NCBI GenBank assembly: GCA_022641095.1
Contig: JALCDB010000004.1
Coordinates: 92,773 to 156,772 of the forward strand
From: Bacilli bacterium
Lineage (GTDB): Bacteria; Bacillota_I; Bacilli_A; RFN20; CAG-826
Direction of reading: 5' to 3'
DNA length: 64,000 nucleotides
The notes beneath the pieces are model-generated. The model saw only the letters and a program-made list of their open reading frames with translations, did no database searches and was not told the DNA's origin. How positions within the stretch are numbered: the stretch's first letter is position 1; each line of letters starts with the position of its first letter. Below are positions 27,297 to 36,944 of this stretch, piece after piece. Made by a program: the position numbers and the translations under genes.

Positions 27297-29406
27297 ACCG
27301 CAATGGCACTTTCCGTTTCGTCGCCTTTGCCAGCCTGACCTCGTATTTCGTGTCGAACAAGCACGTGAGGCGCTGATAAAGGTTCTCGACGTAGGCTTCG
27401 ATGTTCTCGTATGGGGCGAGCATCGTCTGCGACAGCGGCGAGCATATGGCAAACAGCGCCGGCACGGCGAGATCCAGTAAGATCAGCACCATCGCCGCGT
27501 ATGGCTGGTAGTCGTCGGAGGGGATGAGCAGGAAATCCGTCACGCACAGCGAGACGGTCACCAAGGCCGCCTCGATCGAGAAGTATATCGCGCACGAGAC
27601 AAGCAGCGGCTTGAGCCCCGCTTTCCCGTCCAGGGCAACGCTTACGGACAGGAACGCTGCCCAAAGGACGCCGAGGACGATGACGCTGACGAGGTTGCTC
27701 ACGCCGGAGAAGGAAAGGGCTGCGTCCGTGACGAACAAGGCTATGAAGGCGGAGAGAAGGATCGCGAACAGGCGCGTCCTCCCTTTCCCCTTCAGGCCGA
27801 TCAGGAAATGGATGACGAACGGCGAGGCTATGTACATCAGCCCCAACTGGATCGGGAAGAATGGGCTCAGGAAGCCCGCTACGGCGCCGTAGTGGCCATA
27901 GAAAGCCGAAAGGCCTATCGCTATGGCGAAGGCCGGCGTGGCGGCCACGAGGAAGATCTGGGCCCCGCGCAGGGCCTTGCTTCCGCGTTTAGGGCCAATT
28001 AGAACCGGTTTAAGCTCCTTGGCGGTTCGTTTCTCCTTCGTTCCGGGTTTTTTGAGGAGGGCGAGATTAGTCATGAGGGGCATATACGTCATGAACAGGA
28101 GCATCATGTCCTTGGTCTGCATGTTGAGGAAGTTGGTATCCTCGAAGAGCCCATGGAAGAGGACGCAGACGAAAAGGGCCAGCGAAAGCGTGGTCCCGTA
28201 ACGTTTCGCCTTAAGGCATTTGACGTAGCAGAAGACGAAATACGATAGGAGCGCGATATAAAGGGTTACGCCGAGCAACCCCAGACGGCCCAGCACGTCG
28301 AAGAAACCGCTGTGGGCCGATCCGATGCTTGGGGCAAGCCCGTCTATTTGAGAACCCAACAGCCAACTGAAGTTCCAGTCCCCGGTTCCGAACAGGATCC
28401 GAACCGGATCGGAGAATACGAGCGTTAGCAACAGCGACCAGATGTTGGATCGGCTATAGAAGCTCGAAGTCGTTGAGGGGTTCGTCAGATCGTAATAAAA
28501 GGAGAAGTACTGCGATACTTTGCTGAGGAAAGGGACCTTGTCGGCGAGCCCGGAAGGCTTTATGGAGAATAAGAACGAGACCAAAAGGGCCAGAATCGAT
28601 ATTTTGACGATGGAAATCGCGAGGTGGGATTTGAAGGTTTTGACAAGGTTCCACACGAAATAGAACAACGCGAAAAGGATGGAAATGACGAGCGAGGTTC
28701 TGCTTTGGATCAAAAACTGGTTCGCGAGCAAAAACACCCCAACGACCGACCACCACCATCTCCTTGTGTTGGCCGCTAGGAAAAAGGACGAGACCATCGC
28801 AACGAAAACCACGGTGCCGTAAGTGTTGCGGTTGTTCGTGAAGGAAAGAAGATTGGCGTTTATGGAAGAGTTTTGGGGATCGAGGATAACCGCATAGGTC
28901 GAAGTTTCGACGATATAACTATAAATACAGGCGGAAACACCTATGACGAGGCCGCCGAAGAAGTACACGTTCCATTGCCTGACGTTGATCACGCTTTTGG
29001 GCATGATGGCGAACATGACGTAGAAGGCGATGCAGGCCGCGGCCCAGAAGGTCACGTATCGGAAACGGAGATCCGTCGTCAAATGGTACACGCCGCCGCC
29101 GACCGTGAATTCCGGGAAGCAAAACACAGCGACAACGTCAATAACGAACAGCAAAGAGACAAGGGACAGGAAAACCCAGTTCGTTTTGATATGAAAACGG
29201 AATCTCGCCAAATAGAAGACCATCAAAGCCAGAACGACGCACAAAGCGAATGTTAGATAGAATTCCGTGCCACTCATGAGCGTGGTATATACGGGGTCGA
29301 AGAAAGCCACACCCTCTTCGAAGAAAGCCGTAACCACCAAATAAGCAATGGTTACGATCATCATTAATAGGTATGGCGGTTTTTTGGCTTTTGGTGTCGT
29401 TTCCAT
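27289..29406 (-). CDS. O-antigen-ligase/Wzy-type polysaccharide polymerase
   Basis: A 705-residue membrane protein with an estimated 16-18 helices. The first 430 residues follow the Wzy/WaaL pattern: many helices and a large loop after the RTS-containing helix (FLIQSRTSLVISILFALF), with the conserved SAHSGFFDVLGRLGL (ahn-x-yl-x-lgr-x-Gl) block near residue 355. The last 270 residues add about six more helices, unusual for the family, which normally ends near 450. It should join repeat units or attach glycan outside the membrane. The ATG at 29406 is preferred over an upstream TTG, because a GATAAT box ends 8 bases before it. It is GC-rich, unlike the AT-rich genes that follow. Confidence 0.8.
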   Translation of the reverse strand: METTPKAKKPPYLLMMIVTIAYLVVTAFFEEGVAFFDPVYTTLMSGTEFYLTFALCVVLALMVFYLARFRFHIKTNWVFLSLVSLLFVIDVVAVFCFPEFTVGGGVYHLTTDLRFRYVTFWAAACIAFYVMFAIMPKSVINVRQWNVYFFGGLVIGVSACIYSYIVETSTYAVILDPQNSSINANLLSFTNNRNTYGTVVFVAMVSSFFLAANTRRWWWSVVGVFLLANQFLIQSRTSLVISILFALFYFVWNLVKTFKSHLAISIVKISILALLVSFLFSIKPSGLADKVPFLSKVSQYFSFYYDLTNPSTTSSFYSRSNIWSLLLTLVFSDPVRILFGTGDWNFSWLLGSQIDGLAPSIGSAHSGFFDVLGRLGLLGVTLYIALLSYFVFCYVKCLKAKRYGTTLSLALFVCVLFHGLFEDTNFLNMQTKDMMLLFMTYMPLMTNLALLKKPGTKEKRTAKELKPVLIGPKRGSKALRGAQIFLVAATPAFAIAIGLSAFYGHYGAVAGFLSPFFPIQLGLMYIASPFVIHFLIGLKGKGRTRLFAILLSAFIALFVTDAALSFSGVSNLVSVIVLGVLWAAFLSVSVALDGKAGLKPLLVSCAIYFSIEAALVTVSLCVTDFLLIPSDDYQPYAAMVLILLDLAVPALFAICSPLSQTMLAPYENIEAYVENLYQRLTCLFDTKYEVRLAKATKRKVPLRYQ

Positions 29407-29420
29407 GTCATTCAATTATC

Positions 29421-29769
29421 CGACCAGAGGGCAAAACGGACAAGCGCTTATGTTTATGAGCATAACGGGGTGCGAAACCGGAAGCGTCAAATTCGGATCT
29501 TGGCTTCTTTCTCCGATGTGGTTTGACAAGAGTTTTTGTACGTTTTAGGAGGCAAATTAAGAATCTTCAAGGTATGACCAAAACCGTTAAGGAAATTATC
29601 ATTGCAACGCTATATGTCTTTTGGCCAACGATTGCCCATTCTTTGACGATTCTGATCGAGGGAGTTTCTCGTTCGTAGCAACAGACATGAAGGCTTTTAC
29701 GAACTTGCGGCTTGCGCTGACAACTCTTTAAGAACGCGTCACTTTGCTGACAAGGCCAAGCAAACCAGG
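29421..29769. other. Intergenic region upstream of the polymerase gene
   Basis: About 350 bases with no supported gene. A 34-codon frame (ATG at 29575) could make a hydrophobic peptide, but its nearest AGGAGG lies 21 bases upstream. Confidence 0.4.
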
Positions 29770-30390
29770 TTAGCGTCCTCTATCGTATCCAAAAATGCAC
29801 AAAAACGACTTTAAAAAGATTTTGATATCCATTACGAAGCCAAAACGTTGGACGTAAAGGGAATCGAATCTGGCCTTTTCTTTGTAGTCATGGTTCCGGT
29901 GGAGATAGACCTGCGAGTAGCCGCTAAGCCCCGGTCTTACGCAATAAGCGCTGGGGACATACGAATTCCGCTCTTTGACCAAAGCCCCTTCATGTTTGGC
30001 GTCCTGCGAGGGTCGGGGGCCGACGAAGGACATATGACCGGCGAATATGTTGAACAGTTGCGGGATCTCATCCAGAGACGTCTTGCGGATGAAATGTCCC
30101 CATTTGGTGACCATGGCCTCCTGTTCCTCAGGCGTCATGTCGTCGGGGGGAACCTGTTTGGCGTCCACCCTCATGGAACGGAACTTGTAGAGAGTGAACG
30201 GCTTTTGGCTCATTCCCAACCTTTTTTGACGGAAAAGCACGGGGCCTTTCGAGGTACACTTGGAAATTATGGTCAGCAAAAGCAACAACGGCGATAAAAT
30301 GACAATGCCTAAAGTGGAGCCAAATATATCAATGGCCCTCTTGAAGAAAAGATAAGTTTTTTGTCGATTCGTAAACATACTTCTTAACAT
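29770..30390 (-). CDS. Undecaprenyl-phosphate sugar-1-phosphate transferase (initiating transferase)
   Basis: A 206-residue monotopic phosphoglycosyl transferase of the short (PglC/WcaJ-core) type. A re-entrant hydrophobic helix (FGSTLGIVILSPLLLLLT) is followed by GPVLFRQKRLG, LYKFRSMRVDA, RKTSLDEIPQLFNI, MSFVGPRP and VRPGLSGYSQV, the full set of family motifs including the catalytic Asp-Glu of the SLDEIPQ block. It attaches the first sugar phosphate to undecaprenyl phosphate and so starts assembly of the repeat unit. A TATACT box lies 7 bases before the ATG at 30390, suggesting a leaderless message; starts at 30420 and 30378 are alternatives. Confidence 0.93.
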   Translation of the reverse strand: MLRSMFTNRQKTYLFFKRAIDIFGSTLGIVILSPLLLLLTIISKCTSKGPVLFRQKRLGMSQKPFTLYKFRSMRVDAKQVPPDDMTPEEQEAMVTKWGHFIRKTSLDEIPQLFNIFAGHMSFVGPRPSQDAKHEGALVKERNSYVPSAYCVRPGLSGYSQVYLHRNHDYKEKARFDSLYVQRFGFVMDIKIFLKSFLCIFGYDRGR

Positions 30391-31024
30391 TGTTGTAAGT
30401 ATAATTGAAATGCTCTTCAAGATAAAACAAAAGGAAGAAATAGTTGTTTTCGTGTTATTTTGCTGACATTTTTGTCAGTGGAATGCCTAGTTTTGATTGG
30501 ATAATACCTTTTTCAGAATGACAGAATGCATGACCTTTTCTTAAAGCAAATAAAATGTACTACACTTTCTGTGTCAATGTATGTTTTGCCTCTCGGTTGG
30601 GATTGAAGAGAAAATGGGATTACGTTATTTTCCAATTGCTACAAAACCACATGATATGACAAATGTGGAAATTGCTTAGCAGCGGAAACGTTTTCTCTTG
30701 CAAAACTGATTGGGGAATGATTTTTTGACTATTTCGCATATCAGCAAGGCTTTTGTTAAGGAACGCTTTTTGATGGATGCGGTCTTGATTTGCACAAAAC
30801 AAATTTGGACGATGTCAAATGACAAATGGGCGTTTCGGGAGCCCCGCTTCGTTCTTTTAAACTTAGTTTAATCGTTTTCAAAAAGTGTTATTGTCTTTCT
30901 ATGGATTGGATTTCTCAATTTTCTTATTGTGTTGCTTAATGGAAAAATGTGAATTTTGTGTTTCTCGGAGGCGTAATTTGTTGGATCTATTGAATAGGGT
31001 AGTTCTTGACAAAAGGTAGTGTTT
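30391..31024. other. Long AT-rich non-coding region
   Basis: About 630 bases between divergent polysaccharide genes. A perfect 6-pair hairpin CTGACA-TTTT-TGTCAG occurs at 30463-30478. No supported gene. AT content rises sharply here and stays high to about 43,380. Confidence 0.55.
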
Positions 31025-32089
31025 ATGAAAAAACCTAATATTTGTTTTGTTAATCAATCAATGGGAATTGGCGGAAGCAGCAAATTACTTTTTGACATTA
31101 TTTCAACCATTGATCGAACAAAATATGATGTGTCGCTTGTCATCTTTTTTCCAATTATTGACGATCAGTATAGCCAATTGCTTCATATGTCGAATTTGAA
31201 AGTTTATTTGCTTCACAAAAAAAGAACTATTGATTTCGCTTTTTTCAGCGAACTTAAAAAGACAATCAAAATGATTAATCCAGATGTCATAAGTTCACAC
31301 TTGACATGCATTTTTTACTTAAACCTTTTTGTTAATTTTCGGAAAGTGAAGGTTTTCCACACAATCCATAACAAGCCAAATGCTGATTTGCCATGGATTT
31401 ATAGGTTTTTTCTGCACAGAAACATAACAAACGGTAAAATTCATCTAATTGGGTGCTCGGAAGAGGTTGCTCGAGAGGCCTCCGTTTTTTATAAAGTTCC
31501 TGTTGTTGGAATTATGAATGGGGTAAAACTTCGTTCGCCTTCGAGTATTTCAATTCCGAAAAAATATGATTTTGTTTGTGTTGGTCGGTTTTCTATTATC
31601 AAAAGATTTGATGATTTGGTGGAGGCTTTCTTTTTGGTCAAACAAAAAGTGCCATCTGCCACCCTTTGTATATGTGGATATGGTCCTGAACGCAAACGGA
31701 TTATTAGCAAAATAGAGAAACTGTCCCTTTCATCTTCGGTTTTTGTTTTCGGCCCCGATAAGAATGTGAACGAATTATACTCAGAATCTAAGATTTTTTG
31801 TTTGTTTTCGTCTCGTGAAGGGGCACCAATTACAATTCTTGAAGCCATGAACTTTGGATTGCCCATTATTGCGACCAACGTTAACGGAGTAAGAGATTTT
31901 GTCCACGATGGGAAAAACGGATTTTTGTTTGAATGCCAAGATGTTGAAAAAGGTGCCTTGCTGATGAACAAAGTTTTAAGCGATCCCTCATTGTATTTAA
32001 GAATGAGTGAGAATAGTTCTAAAATTATTAAGAATTTTTCCATTCAAAGCACCACTGAAAGGTATCTTAAGGTTTTTGGTTTTTTATGA
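31025..32089 (+). CDS. Glycosyltransferase family 4 (GT4)
   Basis: A 354-residue GT-B retaining glycosyltransferase. The N-terminal nucleotide-fold contains a GIGGSSK loop near residue 14 that contacts the acceptor; the C-terminal half has FVCVGRF near 185, and the sugar-nucleotide site SSREGAPITILEAMNFGLP with its E-x7-E pair near 264-272, then NVNGVRDFVHDG. Donor and acceptor cannot be inferred. AAAGGT lies 7 bases before the ATG at 31025; a GTG two codons earlier is possible. Its stop overlaps the next start (ATGA). Strongly AT-rich coding sequence. Confidence 0.9.
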   Translation: MKKPNICFVNQSMGIGGSSKLLFDIISTIDRTKYDVSLVIFFPIIDDQYSQLLHMSNLKVYLLHKKRTIDFAFFSELKKTIKMINPDVISSHLTCIFYLNLFVNFRKVKVFHTIHNKPNADLPWIYRFFLHRNITNGKIHLIGCSEEVAREASVFYKVPVVGIMNGVKLRSPSSISIPKKYDFVCVGRFSIIKRFDDLVEAFFLVKQKVPSATLCICGYGPERKRIISKIEKLSLSSSVFVFGPDKNVNELYSESKIFCLFSSREGAPITILEAMNFGLPIIATNVNGVRDFVHDGKNGFLFECQDVEKGALLMNKVLSDPSLYLRMSENSSKIIKNFSIQSTTERYLKVFGFL

Positions 32090-33435
32090 GGCAATCAACT
32101 AAAGCAAAAATCAAGGACTCTTGGCAATCTGTTAAGAAACATTTTCATGATTTTTTATCTTCAATTAAGCTTTTTTTTCTTTCTTTGTTTTCTTCTTTCA
32201 AATCAACGTTTCGGACGATATGGTCATATTTCTTGATTGGACTTCAATTTGCTTCGTTGATTTTGGCCTCATTCGCTTTTGCTGGAAATTCTTCAAACGC
32301 GATGTGGGCCTATGCTATGAAAATCCCTGTTATGATATCGGACGGAAATTATGTTTCTTTGCTGTCAACTACCGGAGAAATTGACCGGCACAATTCCGCT
32401 CTTAATTCGCAATATAGGGCATTGGGGTTGTCATTAAACGAGGGCTTGCAATACAATACTTTTTCTTTTTACGTTCCAGTCATCGATGGGAAACAGGCAG
32501 AATTCTCAATTTCAGTTAATTCTGTTTTAGTTGGCGGGTCATCGACATATCCAATTGGCGATTTCTTTCAGTATTATTCCGAAACGGTTGGCGCTGAATA
32601 TTTTTCGGCTTGCCAATTAGCACGGTTTGATACGAGTTCAGTCGGGTCTAATTTTTTGTCTTACTCTTTTTATGGAAAAGACGCTTCTTCAATAATTCCG
32701 ATGAGTTTGGCCGATCAAATGTTGTTGTCTTTAGGGCTTCAAAAAGGTGATTACGAATCTCTTCTTGGCATTCATTATTCGATTAGCGAGGGCGGGAATA
32801 CGTATAATTTTTCGGTTAATAATATCTATTATGAAGATATTGCTTTTGGCGCCAATATTTCAAAGTCGCTTGGCTGCCCTGTAATTACGAATTGTAGTTC
32901 ACTGTTTTCACAATATAATTCCGTTCTTTGCACCGGATTGGTTGTTGACGGAATTTGTTTGGAAAGGGAGATGGAAGCATATTCGAAGGCTTTAGACAGC
33001 GACACCGGCATTTCTTTTTGTTTAGTAAATGATTATGGTTCAAAAACCCCTCTTTCGTTTTCTGACGATATGGAAAATGCGATATTAACTAAAGGCAATA
33101 ATGATTCCGTTTTAACATCTGGGACAAACATTGTGCTTTTTGCGCTCTCATCATTGTCCGTACTTGGGCAATTAGTAACGTTCTATTTTCTGTTGTTTAA
33201 AAATGGTATTAATTCTGTGAAACCTTGTGTTGTCGTTTCTCTATTTGACTTTTTGCAACTCTGTATTTACGAACTTCTGCTCTTTGGCGTTTTCAAAAGG
33301 AGTATTGTTTATTACTATTACAGTAATATTTTCTTCGCAGCAATTGGAGTAATTGTTCCTTTGATCATTTTTGTTTCTTCAATGGTTTTTTTCGGTGCCA
33401 AAAATCAAAGGAGGAATTATGAAAAGAATTGCTAG
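32086..33435 (+). CDS. Membrane protein with one N-terminal helix, large outer domain and C-terminal helices (FtsX/MacB-like topology, no ATPase)
   Basis: A 449-residue protein, not recognised. After a Lys/Ser-rich cytoplasmic start there is a helix (residues about 45-65), a roughly 285-residue domain that should be outside the cell, then three helices (about 345-365, 377-397, 410-430). One helix + large extracytoplasmic domain + three helices is the topology of MacB/FtsX-type permeases, but no ATP-binding partner is encoded nearby and sequence similarity is not evident. It is coupled to the GT4 gene upstream (ATGA) and overlaps the polymerase-like gene downstream by 17 bases. A role in export or chain control is inference from context. 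Confidence 0.75.
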   Translation: MRQSTKAKIKDSWQSVKKHFHDFLSSIKLFFLSLFSSFKSTFRTIWSYFLIGLQFASLILASFAFAGNSSNAMWAYAMKIPVMISDGNYVSLLSTTGEIDRHNSALNSQYRALGLSLNEGLQYNTFSFYVPVIDGKQAEFSISVNSVLVGGSSTYPIGDFFQYYSETVGAEYFSACQLARFDTSSVGSNFLSYSFYGKDASSIIPMSLADQMLLSLGLQKGDYESLLGIHYSISEGGNTYNFSVNNIYYEDIAFGANISKSLGCPVITNCSSLFSQYNSVLCTGLVVDGICLEREMEAYSKALDSDTGISFCLVNDYGSKTPLSFSDDMENAILTKGNNDSVLTSGTNIVLFALSSLSVLGQLVTFYFLLFKNGINSVKPCVVVSLFDFLQLCIYELLLFGVFKRSIVYYYYSNIFFAAIGVIVPLIIFVSSMVFFGAKNQRRNYEKNC

Positions 33436-34633
33436 CCACCTCTTTTATGGATTAAGGTCATCGTTTGCTTCGCTTAAAAGCCTCATTAGAAGAAAAGATT
33501 ATTTTTTCTTGGTTTTTGGCCTTTTGTCTTTCGTTTGGCTGTTTTTTTTGGTTGTTGTTTCGGCAAAACCATTTAATTATATTGCCAATAGTGTGTTTGT
33601 TCTTTTGTTTGTCTTGTCTTTTGTGTTTGCGTTTTTACGGAAAAAAATAGGATTTGAACCATTCGTTTTGTTTTGGTTCTCTTTTATTATCATCTCATTT
33701 GTTATTAACATGATTAATGGTTATCATGGCCTGACTTCATATGCTTCGTGTTTAGTTCCTTTGACCATGTTTGTCTTTGTTCGGTCATGCGATTCAGAGG
33801 AGCGTAATGCGTTTTTGAGGATTATTTACCTTGTCTTTCTCATCTTTTTGTTTTGGTTTTTCATTAGGTATTTTAAAGGCTATGTAATTGAGGGGCTTGG
33901 TATCCATGCTTTGCTTGACAATTACTTTGGCAACCTTGATGGTGTGTCTAATTATTTGGCAATGTCGTTTCTTTTGTCGCTGTTCTTTATTTTAAAAAAA
34001 GATTATTTAGCCGCACCAATTGCTGTTCTTGCTTTGCTTTGCACGCTTTGGACTCAAAGAAGAACAGCGGCAGTGTTCTTAATCATTTTTCTGATTTTGT
34101 TCTTATATAAGCTATTAGCCAAGCACCATGTTGTTTTTTACTTATCCGTTATAGGCGTGTTTGTCGTAATCCTACTCGCTCTATTCTTTTCGGACACACT
34201 TCAAAGCATCTTATCTAGATTAATTGATTCAGACGATGGTTCTGCAAATATGAGATTATTAATGATAATTAAAGGCTTCTATTTTGGTCTTACTGATTTA
34301 TTTAATTCTTTTGGTTTCAATATGCAAACTTCGTTTGTGTATGTTGCTAACCACGATTTTTTCGGTGATGTTGCGTTTTCTTATAGTGGATTTGTTGCTC
34401 TTGCCTTTACGATTATTTCTTTTGCTTGGGGGATTAATGGGTTGCGGGATAAAAGCGAATTTAACTTTTTGACGAACTCCCTATTTTTTATCATTCTTCT
34501 TTTGTTTTTTCTCGGTTCGATTCTTCAAAACAGGATTATTCTCATGTTTATTGGGCTCTTTTATGGTTTTATCGAAAAAAACAAACAAAAAGAAACAAAC
34601 TCGTCAGTTTCTTGTCTGACCATTAATTGTTGA
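33419..34633 (+). CDS. Wzy-like polysaccharide polymerase
   Basis: A 404-residue, very hydrophobic protein with about 11 helices and little sequence between them except a loop of about 60 residues near 280-320 (DTLQSILSRLIDSDDG). The size, helix number and position between glycosyltransferases fit an O-antigen/capsule repeat-unit polymerase, a family with weak sequence conservation. WTQRRTAAVFLI resembles the QSRT-type motif of the larger polymerase at 27289. AAGGAGG lies 4 bases before the ATG at 33419, inside the preceding gene. This is the second polymerase-like gene in the locus, so the cell may make two polymers. Confidence 0.75.
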   Translation: MKRIASHLFYGLRSSFASLKSLIRRKDYFFLVFGLLSFVWLFFLVVVSAKPFNYIANSVFVLLFVLSFVFAFLRKKIGFEPFVLFWFSFIIISFVINMINGYHGLTSYASCLVPLTMFVFVRSCDSEERNAFLRIIYLVFLIFLFWFFIRYFKGYVIEGLGIHALLDNYFGNLDGVSNYLAMSFLLSLFFILKKDYLAAPIAVLALLCTLWTQRRTAAVFLIIFLILFLYKLLAKHHVVFYLSVIGVFVVILLALFFSDTLQSILSRLIDSDDGSANMRLLMIIKGFYFGLTDLFNSFGFNMQTSFVYVANHDFFGDVAFSYSGFVALAFTIISFAWGINGLRDKSEFNFLTNSLFFIILLLFFLGSILQNRIILMFIGLFYGFIEKNKQKETNSSVSCLTINC

Positions 34634-34693
34634 TAATAGCGGCAATGAGTTCTTTTTTTGGGATGCTGATTTTGACTTCGACTATTTTTCACG

Positions 34694-35632
34694 CTAATTG
34701 CAATTGTGATTTTTTGAATTCTTTTTTAGCCAGTCAATCGTTTTCAAGATTCCGGTTTTAAAGTCAACGCTTTGGTGAAAACCAGTTTCACGTGATAATT
34801 TTTGTGTATCGAAAAAATTCAAGTTCATGTCAACGACCGATGTTTTTATTTCTCCAAAACCTGGTTTGATATTGGGATCTACGCAGTCCTTCATATCAAG
34901 AATGAAATACTTTAATTTTTGCGGATTTTCACTTCCGATATAGTATGAAGCGAAAGCCCCCCTCTTGTCACCAACGTAATAAAGCGCCTTTGCGGCGTCC
35001 GATATATAGATAAAATCGTAGAATTGTTCGCCTGAAGAGAATGAGGCATGTTCGCCCTTCAAGAATTTCGTTAATGAGTTGGTAATGAATCCGGGATTTA
35101 GTGTTGGGCCATATACGTTAGAGAGCACGGCTTCAACAAAGTTGATTCCTATTTGAGAAGCGAGATGTTTGGCCAAAAGACAAGCGGCCATCTTGGCCCC
35201 ATAATATGAGGTTCTGCTATTAGGCACTGCGCCATCAATGGCAGAAGAGCTTCGCATGCAATCGTATTCCATTACCGATGATGGATATATAAATGTGTTG
35301 CAGTTTAGTTCTTTTGCGGCTTTAACAGCTTCGCATGCGGAGACAATATTCGATGTTTGCGTTATGTAATCTGCACTTTCTTTCCCAAAAACACCAATCC
35401 AAGCAAAATGGTAAAAGCAATCGAATCCTCTTTCGTTGATTAAATTTGGCAAACTCGATGCTTTTTGTAAATCAAATGGAATAATGTGCAAAAGTGGGCT
35501 TGAAACAAACGAACAAACCGTTCCAGGGAAAACGAGGGCAAACACTTCTACCCCATGATTCAACGCATAATTAGTAAGATTGGTTCCTATAAAACCATTT
35601 GAACCAGAAATAATAATCCTTTTCATTTTCAT
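34694..35632 (-). CDS. NAD(P)-dependent sugar-nucleotide epimerase/reductase (extended SDR)
   Basis: A 312-residue SDR. The dinucleotide motif ISGSNGFIGTNL starts at residue 7, the serine region is YPSSVMEYD and the Tyr-x-x-x-Lys pair is YYGAK. The blocks FYHFAWIGVFG and DFIYISDAAKALYYVG match those of the SDR at 50570-51487 (FFHFAWRGSAG; DFVYIDDVINAFRLIG), so the two are paralogues. Relatives in CDP-sugar pathways reduce or epimerise 4-keto-6-deoxy sugars. It is transcribed opposite to its neighbours. Start could be ATG at 35632 or 35626. Confidence 0.85.
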   Translation of the reverse strand: MKMKRIIISGSNGFIGTNLTNYALNHGVEVFALVFPGTVCSFVSSPLLHIIPFDLQKASSLPNLINERGFDCFYHFAWIGVFGKESADYITQTSNIVSACEAVKAAKELNCNTFIYPSSVMEYDCMRSSSAIDGAVPNSRTSYYGAKMAACLLAKHLASQIGINFVEAVLSNVYGPTLNPGFITNSLTKFLKGEHASFSSGEQFYDFIYISDAAKALYYVGDKRGAFASYYIGSENPQKLKYFILDMKDCVDPNIKPGFGEIKTSVVDMNLNFFDTQKLSRETGFHQSVDFKTGILKTIDWLKKNSKNHNCN

Positions 35633-35769
35633 TGTTAGTTGTTGTTGGCTCCTTATTATAGTAGTCTATGGCTTTTTTCCAAAATTACTTTGAACTTTTG
35701 TTTGTTTTGAAAGCGAAGATCGCTATTGAACCGATTTGAAAAACAGTCTTTCTTTAAAAAGGAGAATGA

Positions 35770-36906
35770 GTGAGAATAGAAACCATGAAAAGAGAAAATG
35801 CCACTGAAAAACCAAGAGTTTTATTGGTTTTTGCTGGCAAAATGGTTTTGGGTGGAATTGAATTCTCGATATTAAATAATTTAAGGAATTTTGATCACTC
35901 CGCCATTACCGTCGATATATTAGAGAGAAGCAAAGAAAAGGGAATGTTCGATGACGAGATCGAGAGTTTTGGCGGGAAAGTTCTTCTTGATTCTGACGAA
36001 GACGATTCATTTTTTGGTCATGCCAAAAAAATGAAGCAAATATTCAAAAAAGGGAATTACTCCATTGTTTATTTTCATACTGACTGTTTCGACTCCACGG
36101 ATGTGTTTTTGTCATTTTTGTTTGGTGTGAGATGTCGGATATTGCATAGTCACAACAACGCAGATCCGTTTTTGAAGAAAAGGCGTCGGATTAAGATGTT
36201 CGTTAATTCGTTTTGTACCAATTATCATTTCGCTGATTCGAAAGAAGCCGGAGAATGGCTTTTTGGTAAACGCCAGTTTACGGTCTTAAAGCCTTCAATT
36301 GATTTGGGTAAATTCGTGTTTTCTAAGGAGAACAGGGAGTTCGTAAGGAAATCTTATGGAATTGCTGATGATGCGTTTGTTGTTGGTTGTATTGGGCACT
36401 TTGTGCCATTACACAAAAATCAGTCTTTTTTGATTGATGTATTTCGTGAGATTGTTGCGAAGAAGCCAAACAGTTACTTGGTTTTCGTTGGTGAAGGTCC
36501 GGAAAAAGAGGAATTAGTTGAAAAAGCTAAACAAACCTCGGACCACATTCTTTTCATTGGTAATTCGATACATATACCAACTTCGTTTTTCTACAGCGCT
36601 TTTGACGTATTTTGCCTTCCGTCTTTTCACGAAGGCCTTCCTTTGGTTGTGATGGAAGCGGTAGCTAATGGTTTGTATTGTGTTAATTCGACAAATGTTC
36701 CGCTTGATCAAGCCTTAAACAAAGAAATATTCCGTTTAGCTTTAAGCGATGGCGTTACAAAATGGGCGAAAACAATAATTGATGTTGGAATGCTGGGTCG
36801 TCAATCAACGGGGTTTGATAATCTTTTATCAAATGGTTATGATGCAAAAGATTCAGCAAACAGACTCCAAGCGTTTTGCCTTGGCCTTTCCAAGAAAAAG
36901 AGATAA
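35770..36906 (+). CDS. Glycosyltransferase family 4 (GT4), EpsF-like
   Basis: A 378-residue GT-B enzyme. It has the acceptor loop VLGGIEFSILNN near residue 31, the HSHNNAD block typical of EpsF/CapH-type transferases, VVGCIGHFVPLHKNQS, FVGEGPEK, and the donor site FHEGLPLVVMEAVANGL with its two glutamates. Translation probably starts at GTG 35770, since AAGGAG lies 5 bases upstream; the ATG at 35785 has no ribosome site. The next gene is convergent. AT-rich. Confidence 0.9.
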   Translation: MRIETMKRENATEKPRVLLVFAGKMVLGGIEFSILNNLRNFDHSAITVDILERSKEKGMFDDEIESFGGKVLLDSDEDDSFFGHAKKMKQIFKKGNYSIVYFHTDCFDSTDVFLSFLFGVRCRILHSHNNADPFLKKRRRIKMFVNSFCTNYHFADSKEAGEWLFGKRQFTVLKPSIDLGKFVFSKENREFVRKSYGIADDAFVVGCIGHFVPLHKNQSFLIDVFREIVAKKPNSYLVFVGEGPEKEELVEKAKQTSDHILFIGNSIHIPTSFFYSAFDVFCLPSFHEGLPLVVMEAVANGLYCVNSTNVPLDQALNKEIFRLALSDGVTKWAKTIIDVGMLGRQSTGFDNLLSNGYDAKDSANRLQAFCLGLSKKKR

Positions 36907-36944
36907 GTCCACTTTTCGCTATATGGGAACAGAATGGATTGCGG

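Noticed and set aside
29575-29679. 34-codon hydrophobic peptide frame
   Set aside because: AGGAGG lies 21 bases upstream, too far to serve it; no other support.
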